Positions 57,238-64,000 of a stretch of DNA of 64,000 bases are shown in pieces (the stretch's first letter is position 1; each line of letters opens with the position of its first letter). Position numbers and translations under genes: made by a program. The stretch is from an uncultured Rickettsiales bacterium (GTDB taxonomy: Bacteria > Pseudomonadota > Alphaproteobacteria > RF32 > CAG-239), in assembly GCA_900551865.1 (NCBI GenBank), contig URXV01000002.1, forward strand, positions 1-64,000, written 5' to 3'. The notes under the pieces were generated by a model, which saw only the letters and a program-made list of their open reading frames with translations, ran no database searches and was not told the DNA's origin.

Positions 57238-59538
57238 ATGGCCGACACAGTTAAAAAACAAACTGTCAAATCTGAGAATAACGGACAGCCGCAGAGCTTT
57301 GCGGTTTTGAGTTCCTGCAACGGGGAGAATATGAAAAATTTACTTTCAAAAAAAGAGATGGACTGCATTATAAACGGCGATTATGAAAACGTCATGGCTG
57401 TGTTGGGCATTCATCGGGACAAGGGGAGCAAAGAAGTTTATATCCGCGCTTACAAGCCGAATACGAAGTCAATCGAACTGCTGGACGGTAACGGCAATTC
57501 GCTCGGGCTGATGGCCAAGCTGGACAAGAGAGGTTTTTACCAAATAAACCTCGGGGTTACAAATACGGACAATTTTACGCATAAATTCAAAATTACCAAT
57601 GATAAAAACGAAACGTATGTTGAAGAGGATATTTATTCTTTCCCGTCTATTTTGGGCGATATAGACGAGTATCTGTTTGCGGAAGGCAACCATCTGGACC
57701 TTTATAAAAAACTGGGCGCACACCTGATGGAAATCAACGGGGTGAAAGGCGTCGGCTTTTCGGTTTGGGCGCCGAACGCGAAACGGGTATCGGTTGTCGG
57801 CGCATTTAACAACTGGGATGGCCGCGTCAACGTTATGCGCAAACATTACAACTGCGGCGTATGGGATATCTTTATCCCGAATATCGGCGAGGGCGAGCTC
57901 TATAAGTATGAAGTTAAAACGCAGGAAGGTTATATCCTGACGAAAAGCGACCCGATGGCATTTTATGCCGAAGTACGCCCGAAGACGGCGTCTGTCGTTT
58001 ATGACCTCAACCACTACAAGTGGAACGACGGGGAGTGGATGAAGTATCGCGAAGCTTATAACAGCTTTGACCGTCCGACGAGCATTTATGAAGTTCATCT
58101 CGGTTCGTGGCGCAGAAAAGGGGAAAACGGTTCGGAATTTCTGAACTACCGCGAGCTGGCCGACACGCTGGTGCCGTACGTGATGAACATGGGTTTTACG
58201 CACGTTGAGTTTCTGCCGGTATGCGAACACCCGTTTGACGGGTCGTGGGGATATCAGGTTACGGGGCTGTTTGCGCCGACATCGCGTTTCGGTACGCCCG
58301 ACGACTTCAGATATATGATTGACAAATTCCACCAGGCGAATATCGGCGTGATTATGGACTGGGTTCCGGCGCATTTTCCGAAAGACGGGCACGGGCTGAT
58401 TGAGTTTGACGGAACGCACCTGTATGAACATGCAGACCCGCGCAAAGGCGAACACAAGGACTGGGGAACGAAAATCTATAATTACGGCAGAACGGAGGTC
58501 AGCAACGTTTTGTGCTCCAGCGCGCTGTACTGGCTGAAAGAATATCATATTGACGGGCTGCGCGTTGATGCGGTGGCGTCGATGCTGTATCTGGACTATT
58601 CGCGCAAGGCTGGCGAGTGGATTCCGAATATCTACGGCGGCAACGAGAATCTGGAAGCGATTGCGTTTATCCGCAAGATGAACGAGCTGTGTTACGGCAC
58701 CTGCCCGGGGATTATGACCTGTGCAGAGGAATCGACGGCATGGCCTATGGTTTCGCGTCCGACGTCTATGGGCGGGCTCGGGTTCGGCTACAAATGGAAC
58801 ATGGGCTGGATGAACGATACGCTGAACTATATCAGCAAAGATCCGATTTACCGCAAGTATGAACACGGGAAACTGACGTTTGGCCTGCTGTATGCGTTTA
58901 ACGAAAACTTTATTCTGCCGATTTCGCATGACGAGGTTGTTCACGGCAAAGGGTCGATGCTGGGCAAAATGCCGGGCGACGAGTGGCAGAAGTTTGCAAA
59001 CCTCCGCGCTTATTACGGCTTTATGTGGACGCATCCGGGCAAAAAGCTTTTGTTTATGGGGTGCGAATTCGGACAGGACTGGGAATGGAACGCCAACGAA
59101 AGCCTGAGGTGGCATCTCTTGCAGTATCCGATGTATAAGGGAATGCAGAACTGCGTCCGGGATTTGAACCTGATGTACAAAGGCAATTCCGCCTTTTATG
59201 AGGAAGACTTTGACGGCAAGGGGTTTGAATGGATAGACCATGCCAATGCTAACGACAGCGTGATTTCCTATATCCGCCGCGGCCATGACTACAACAACTA
59301 TATGATTGTTATCAGCAACTTTACGCCGGTCGTGCGGCACGGGTTTAAAATCGGCGTTCCGGACAGCGGCGCTTATCAGGAAATTTTTAACAGCGACGAT
59401 AAGAACTACTGGGGAAGCGGCGTTAAGAACGAGGGCGAACTGATTGCTTCTGACGAAGGAATGCACGGACGTCCGCATTCGATTGAACTGACGCTGCCGC
59501 CGCTTTCGACCATTGTGTTGAAGCATATCAGGTATTAA
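57238..59538 (+). CDS. glgB: 1,4-alpha-glucan branching enzyme
   Basis: 766 residues. Introduces alpha-1,6 branches into glycogen (GH13). N1 and CBM48 domains ([38 protein letters not shown]) precede the barrel. Catalytic residues: nucleophile Asp444 (LRVDAVASM), acid/base Glu497 (CAEEST), stabiliser Asp565 (SHDEVVHGK). A 30-residue N-terminal extension is extra. Start ATG with GGAG upstream. First gene of the operon. Confidence 0.96.
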   Translation: MADTVKKQTVKSENNGQPQSFAVLSSCNGENMKNLLSKKEMDCIINGDYENVMAVLGIHRDKGSKEVYIRAYKPNTKSIELLDGNGNSLGLMAKLDKRGFYQINLGVTNTDNFTHKFKITNDKNETYVEEDIYSFPSILGDIDEYLFAEGNHLDLYKKLGAHLMEINGVKGVGFSVWAPNAKRVSVVGAFNNWDGRVNVMRKHYNCGVWDIFIPNIGEGELYKYEVKTQEGYILTKSDPMAFYAEVRPKTASVVYDLNHYKWNDGEWMKYREAYNSFDRPTSIYEVHLGSWRRKGENGSEFLNYRELADTLVPYVMNMGFTHVEFLPVCEHPFDGSWGYQVTGLFAPTSRFGTPDDFRYMIDKFHQANIGVIMDWVPAHFPKDGHGLIEFDGTHLYEHADPRKGEHKDWGTKIYNYGRTEVSNVLCSSALYWLKEYHIDGLRVDAVASMLYLDYSRKAGEWIPNIYGGNENLEAIAFIRKMNELCYGTCPGIMTCAEESTAWPMVSRPTSMGGLGFGYKWNMGWMNDTLNYISKDPIYRKYEHGKLTFGLLYAFNENFILPISHDEVVHGKGSMLGKMPGDEWQKFANLRAYYGFMWTHPGKKLLFMGCEFGQDWEWNANESLRWHLLQYPMYKGMQNCVRDLNLMYKGNSAFYEEDFDGKGFEWIDHANANDSVISYIRRGHDYNNYMIVISNFTPVVRHGFKIGVPDSGAYQEIFNSDDKNYWGSGVKNEGELIASDEGMHGRPHSIELTLPPLSTIVLKHIRY

Positions 59539-59620
59539 TCCGGGGACGGGTTTTCTTTCCGCCGGTTTCGATTTGCGGGGCTGGCGGAAAGAGTGTTTTT
59601 GAAAAGATACGGGAGGGCAG

Positions 59621-61696
59621 ATGCCAGATATCAGAGTATGGGAAGGACGGGCGTATCCGTTGGGAGCAACGGTTGACGAATGGGGCGTTAATTTTGCCCT
59701 GTTTTCGGCGGGAGCAACAAAGGTCGAACTGTGCCTGTTTGACAAGAGCGGCGTTAAGGAAACGGCTCGCTACGAACTTCCGGTGCGCGAGAACAATATC
59801 TGGCATATTTACCTTGAAGGGGTAACGCCGGGACAGGTTTACGGCTATCGTGTTTACGGACCGTATGAGCCGGCAAAAGGGCGGCGATTCAATCCGAACA
59901 AGCTGCTGATTGACCCGTATGCGAAAAAACTTATCGGCAGGCTCATCTGGCATAAGGCGATTTTCGGCTATGATACCGAAAGCCCGGACAAAGACCTGTC
60001 GTTTTCGACGCTTGACAGCGCGCCGTATGTTCCGAAGTCGGTGGTTGTGGACAACGGCGATTTTGACTGGGAAGGAGACGTTCCGCCGCAGGTTGACCCG
60101 GCAAAGACGGTATTTTACGAACTGCATGTCAGAGGATATACCAAACTGCACCCCAAAGTTCAGGACGCCAAGCGCGGCACGTTTTCGGGGCTGGCGAGCC
60201 GGAGCGTCTGCGGGTATCTGAAATGGCTGGGCGTAACGTCGGTAGAGCTGATGCCTGTCAATGCTTTTATGGCGGAACGCAACGCCGGTTTGAAAGACAA
60301 TTTCTGGGGATATGAAACGCTGAACTTTTTTGCGCTGGAGCCAAGCTATATGGTCAGTGCCGACATCAACAATTTTAAAAAGATGGTCAAGCGGTTTCAT
60401 GAAAGCGGGCTGGAAGTTATTCTGGATATGGTGTATAACCATACGCTGGAAGGCAACCATCTGGGGCCGACGCTTTGTTACCGCGGCATTGACAACGAGA
60501 GTTATTACACGCTCGACGGAACTAACAAACGCTATTATTATGACAGCACCGGCTGCGGAGCTTCGTTCAATTTGCAGAATCCGTATGTGCTGACGCTGGT
60601 TATGGACTCCATGCGCTATATGGTGGAGGAGATGCATGTGGACGGTTTCCGCCTAGATTTGGCAACGTCGCTGGCGCGGGTGAAACAGGAATTCAGCCAG
60701 AGCAGCGGCTTTTTGATGTCATTGCGTCAGGACGAAGTGTTGCAGCTGGTCAAGATTGCGGCAGAACCATGGGATGTCGGTATCGGCGGATATCAGCTCG
60801 GGGCTTTTCCGCCGGGCAGCATGGAATGGAACGACCGTTACCGCGATGTTACCCGGCGTTTCTGGCGCGGAGACGAGAGGCAGGTCGGCGAACTGGCAAG
60901 CCGCCTTTCCGGGTCGAGCGACATTTTCGGCCCCAGTCACAGAACGATATGGAGCACGGTCAATTATCTGACTGTGCATGACGGCATGACGCTGAACGAT
61001 CTGGTCAGTTACAACCATAAGCATAACTATGCGAACGGCGAGGACAACCGGGACGGAACTGACGCAAACTGGAGCTATAATTCCGGGGTTGAGGGATTTA
61101 CGGAAAACAAGGAAATTGTCGAAAACCGCAAGCTGCGCCAGCGGGCGATGATGAGTACGCTGCTGCTTTCTTTCGGCACGCCGATTATCCGTTCCGGCGA
61201 CGAGTTTCTGAATACGCAGTTCGGCAATAACAATGCTTACTGCCAGGACAATATCATTTCGTATATGGTCTGGGACGCCATCGGCAATGAGGAAATCGCA
61301 AACGTCCGGTTTGTGAAGAACCTTATCCGGTTGCGGCGGAAAATGGGAATTTTTAACCGCAAGGGATTTTTTACCGGCACGGCGGCGGACAACAAACAGG
61401 GAATTAAAGACCTGGCGTGGTTTACGGAAAAAGGCAGCGAGTTTACGAGCGGCGACTGGTACCAGATCAGCCGGAAGTCTTTGTCGTATATGGTTGCAGC
61501 GCGCGACAAAATGTTTATGGTCATCCTCAATGCGCATGCTAATAACTTAAAATGGAAGTTGCCAAATATCAAAAAATCCTATAAATGGAATTTATTGTTG
61601 GACAGCTCCGGCAGGTTTGAGGCAGACGATGTTGCGGCGGGGGCGGAGATATGGGTTCCGGCGTGGTCGGTACTTTGTTTTGAGATAAAAAAGTAG
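59621..61696 (+). CDS. glgX: Glycogen debranching enzyme
   Basis: 691 residues. GH13 isoamylase-type enzyme cleaving alpha-1,6 branches. The N-terminal CBM48 (YPLGATVDEWGVNFALFSAGA) is followed by FYELHVRGYTKLHP and the catalytic barrel: Asp346 (GFRLDLATS), Glu382 (AEPWDVG), Asp454 (VHDGMTL). Starts 83 bases after glgB with GGGAGGG before the ATG. Confidence 0.95.
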   Translation: MPDIRVWEGRAYPLGATVDEWGVNFALFSAGATKVELCLFDKSGVKETARYELPVRENNIWHIYLEGVTPGQVYGYRVYGPYEPAKGRRFNPNKLLIDPYAKKLIGRLIWHKAIFGYDTESPDKDLSFSTLDSAPYVPKSVVVDNGDFDWEGDVPPQVDPAKTVFYELHVRGYTKLHPKVQDAKRGTFSGLASRSVCGYLKWLGVTSVELMPVNAFMAERNAGLKDNFWGYETLNFFALEPSYMVSADINNFKKMVKRFHESGLEVILDMVYNHTLEGNHLGPTLCYRGIDNESYYTLDGTNKRYYYDSTGCGASFNLQNPYVLTLVMDSMRYMVEEMHVDGFRLDLATSLARVKQEFSQSSGFLMSLRQDEVLQLVKIAAEPWDVGIGGYQLGAFPPGSMEWNDRYRDVTRRFWRGDERQVGELASRLSGSSDIFGPSHRTIWSTVNYLTVHDGMTLNDLVSYNHKHNYANGEDNRDGTDANWSYNSGVEGFTENKEIVENRKLRQRAMMSTLLLSFGTPIIRSGDEFLNTQFGNNNAYCQDNIISYMVWDAIGNEEIANVRFVKNLIRLRRKMGIFNRKGFFTGTAADNKQGIKDLAWFTEKGSEFTSGDWYQISRKSLSYMVAARDKMFMVILNAHANNLKWKLPNIKKSYKWNLLLDSSGRFEADDVAAGAEIWVPAWSVLCFEIKK

Positions 61697-61706
61697 GGAG
61701 ACGATA

Positions 61707-63842
61707 ATGAATGAACTTTTGAAGGAGCTTGCGGAGAAACTGGGAATCAGCACCAGTTTCACGTATGGCTGCGGCACAATTAAAACCAGCGTGGTCGGCG
61801 ACGACGTTTTGCGCTTTTTTATTGAGAGTTTGGGATACGGCGCGAAAAACGACGAGGAAATCCGGAAATCGCTGGAGCGCCTGGAAAAAAGACGGTGGCA
61901 AAAAGCGGCGGAATCCGTCTATGTCATGACCGTTGACGAACAGGGCTTTGACCTCGTTTTGAGCGAAGACGAAGCGAAAGGCGAAATCGGCGTATCGTAT
62001 GCGCCGGAAGGAAACGGGGATTTCCGCTGTCTGGCAGTGAATTTTTCGGAACAGGAACGGCGCGAGGAAGGGCGTACGGCGTACGTCCGGCTGGCGGCTG
62101 CGTTGCAGGACAGGCTGGCACCGGGATATTATGACGTCAAAATCAAAACGTCGCGCGGCGAGTACAAAACGCTGCTGGCAATTGCGCCGAAAGAGTGCTA
62201 CGGCCTTGATACGAAAGGCAAGGAGAAACTGTTCGGTTTCGCAATCCAGCTTTATTCGCTGAAGAGCCGCCGGAACTGGGGCGTCGGCGACTTTACGGAT
62301 TTGGAGGGCATGGTGGATATTCTTGCCAACAGCGGCGGCGACGTCATCGGGCTTAATCCGCTGAACGTTTTGCTGCACGACTGTCCGGAATCTGCAAGTC
62401 CGTATGCTTCGACCAGCCGTTTGTTTTTGAACCCGATTTATATTGACGTCGAAAAAGTTCCGTTTTATGAGGAATGCGACAAGGACGGCCAGGCGATTTG
62501 GTTTGCCAAGGAAAAGGAGAATATTGACTATACGGCAATTTATAACGCCAAAATAAAGGCGTTGCGCAATATTTTCGCGCGGCTCAAGGCGAACGAGGGA
62601 ACGGATTATTACAAAGAGTTTGAGGCGTTTAAGACGGCGGATACCGGCGAACTGCACCGGCTGGCGGTTTTTCAGACCATTTCCGAAGAAAAGAGCAAGG
62701 TCTGCAATCAGGCTTCCAAAGATTGGGAAGACGCGTTGAGTTCTTCTTTGGGCAGCGGCGTGGAAAAGTTTGCGGCGGAACATTTGTATGAAATCGATTT
62801 CTTTAAGTTTTTGCAATTTGAAGCCGACCGCCAGCTGAAAATGGTGGAGCGGAAAATTAAGGAACGCAACCTTGCGCTCGGATTGTACCGAGACCTTCCG
62901 GTCGGCGTTTCCAAAGACAGCGCCGAAGTCTGGGGCGACAAGTATCTTTATATGCAGGGCAGCGGCGCGGGCGCTCCGCCGGACAATTATTTTCCGACCG
63001 GACAAAAGTGGATGCTGGGAGCGTTTAATCCGTTTGAGCTCAAGGAACGCTGCTACAAGCCGTTTATCCGCATTCTGCGGGCGAATATGCGCTATGCCGG
63101 CGCGGTCAGAATCGACCATGTGATGGGATTGTCGCGTTTGTATCTGATTCCGGACGACGGCAATGAAGGAACTTATCTGGCTTATAATGTCAAGGATATG
63201 TTCAATATTCTGGCGCTGGAGAGCTATTTGAACAAATGCGTGGTGGTCGGCGAATGCATCGGCAACGTCGCGGACGGGTTCAAAGAAATGCTAGCAGAAC
63301 GCAACATCTATTCGCTGGGCGTTTTGTGGGTAGAAAGAAAAGACGACAACGGGACGCTGAAAACGCCGTCCGAATACGAACGCAAATATTTTGCATCGGT
63401 AGGAACGCATGATATGCCGCCGCTCAAGGCCTGGTGGTACGGTACGGAAATCGGCATTATGAAAGATTTGGGGCTGTTTACGGACGAGGAAGCGCAAGGG
63501 GGTTACCGCTGGCGTGAACATGAACGCCGTTTGCTGCTGCAGGCTTTGGACAGCGAGGGCGTCTGGCCGGAAGACAGATGGCGGAAATCCGATTATCTGT
63601 ACGGCGACGGTTATCCGGAAGGGATTGAAGAGGCCGTTCATGCGTATATGTCAAAGACGAACAGCGAAGTCTTTATGCTGCAGCCGGAAGATATTTTCCA
63701 GTCGATGAAAGTACAGAATCTGCCGGGAACGGATATTGACAAGTATCCGAACTGGCGGAGCCGGCTGCCTGTCGATATTGAGGATATGGAACCAAGCGAG
63801 GCCTATCAACGCAATATCAGGGCCGTGAAGAAGTGGCGGTAA
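61707..63842 (+). CDS. malQ: 4-alpha-glucanotransferase (amylomaltase)
   Basis: 711 residues, the long E. coli-like form with an N-terminal extension. Transfers maltodextrin chains (GH77). Seen: LYSLKSRRNWGVGDF, DVIGLNPLNVLLHD, SPYASTSRLFLNPIYID. Catalytic Asp470 (RIDHVMG), Glu516 (VGECIGNV) and Asp569 (GTHDMPPL). Starts ten bases after glgX's stop. With glgB and glgX it forms a glycogen remodelling operon; glgA, glgC and glgP are not in the window. Confidence 0.95.
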   Translation: MNELLKELAEKLGISTSFTYGCGTIKTSVVGDDVLRFFIESLGYGAKNDEEIRKSLERLEKRRWQKAAESVYVMTVDEQGFDLVLSEDEAKGEIGVSYAPEGNGDFRCLAVNFSEQERREEGRTAYVRLAAALQDRLAPGYYDVKIKTSRGEYKTLLAIAPKECYGLDTKGKEKLFGFAIQLYSLKSRRNWGVGDFTDLEGMVDILANSGGDVIGLNPLNVLLHDCPESASPYASTSRLFLNPIYIDVEKVPFYEECDKDGQAIWFAKEKENIDYTAIYNAKIKALRNIFARLKANEGTDYYKEFEAFKTADTGELHRLAVFQTISEEKSKVCNQASKDWEDALSSSLGSGVEKFAAEHLYEIDFFKFLQFEADRQLKMVERKIKERNLALGLYRDLPVGVSKDSAEVWGDKYLYMQGSGAGAPPDNYFPTGQKWMLGAFNPFELKERCYKPFIRILRANMRYAGAVRIDHVMGLSRLYLIPDDGNEGTYLAYNVKDMFNILALESYLNKCVVVGECIGNVADGFKEMLAERNIYSLGVLWVERKDDNGTLKTPSEYERKYFASVGTHDMPPLKAWWYGTEIGIMKDLGLFTDEEAQGGYRWREHERRLLLQALDSEGVWPEDRWRKSDYLYGDGYPEGIEEAVHAYMSKTNSEVFMLQPEDIFQSMKVQNLPGTDIDKYPNWRSRLPVDIEDMEPSEAYQRNIRAVKKWR

Positions 63843-64000
63843 GCTGACGGACGGTTGCGAGGCTGTCCCGAAAACCGCGGAAAGGCGGTTATTCTGGCGG
63901 CCGGCATTGTTGCATATTGGGCAGGAACAGGCGTTTCTGCCCGTTGCGGTATCTGAAGACGGCGGAATATGGGGCACTTGACAATAGCTGAAAGCCGGGG

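Noticed and set aside
57469..59745. 758-codon open frame on the minus strand across glgB
   Set aside because: Shadow frame of glgB, which is unambiguous.

Overview
The window looks like part of the chromosome of an alphaproteobacterium. The support is gene order and family content: ZapA and its small coiled-coil partner followed by a 6S RNA; an EF-P gene beside an inositol-monophosphatase-like gene; a DUF1013/TrcR regulator; an LptM-type mini-lipoprotein; the run miaB-phoH-ybeY-lnt-XRE-trmB; and yggT-yggU-folD. A group-B-like [FeFe] hydrogenase, glycogen enzymes, autotransporters and many small unknown proteins suggest an anaerobic or fermentative, probably host-associated lineage. That lifestyle is inference. 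I see no insertion sequence, prophage, CRISPR array, tRNA or rRNA.

Layout. 1-5.3 kb: end of a membrane protein, YmdB-type phosphodiesterase, 6S RNA, ZapA, a ThiE-like protein, an AAC(6')-like acetyltransferase, EF-P with a SuhB-like protein that has lost its metal ligands, and L31. 5.5-9 kb: TrcR, a small membrane protein, an ASCH protein, prolyl aminopeptidase and MutT. 9.1-18.4 kb: a surface/anaerobic segment with a subtilisin autotransporter, [FeFe] hydrogenase and a Pmp-like autotransporter. 18.6-22.6 kb: TlpA-like protein, LptM-like lipoprotein and a three-gene VWA/PP2C/kinase signalling module (TerY-P type). 22.7-29.5 kb: nitronate monooxygenase, a pilin-like gene behind a long structured leader with an attenuator, a YqaA/DedA protein, a degenerate receiver protein, FolD-YggU-YggT, and a TerB operon.

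29.8-36 kb is the RNA-modification and envelope cluster miaB-phoH-ybeY-lnt-XRE-trmB; both MiaB and Lnt carry low-complexity hydrophilic inserts. 36-39 kb holds two unknown proteins. 39.3-43.5 kb is a truncated ribosomal block secY-adk / rpsM-rpsK-rpoA that ends in terminators without rplQ. 43.8-56.5 kb is mostly accessory: proteins built from exact 26- and 24-residue repeats, DUF2157/GDYXXLXY, HAD phosphatase, pyrophosphatase, a QmcA/NfeD pair, an MFS transporter and a DUF2934 protein. 57.2-63.8 kb is a glycogen operon glgB-glgX-malQ with a clear sigma70-type promoter.

A recurring theme is short degenerate tandem repeats (12, 15, about 22, 33, 45, 46 and 57 bp) in intergenic DNA, with related low-complexity expansions inside otherwise conserved enzymes. 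The best candidates for something undescribed are the attenuator-like leader before the pilin gene, the 26/24-residue repeat protein pair, the metal-site-less SuhB beside EF-P, and the repeat-linked VWA/PP2C/kinase module.
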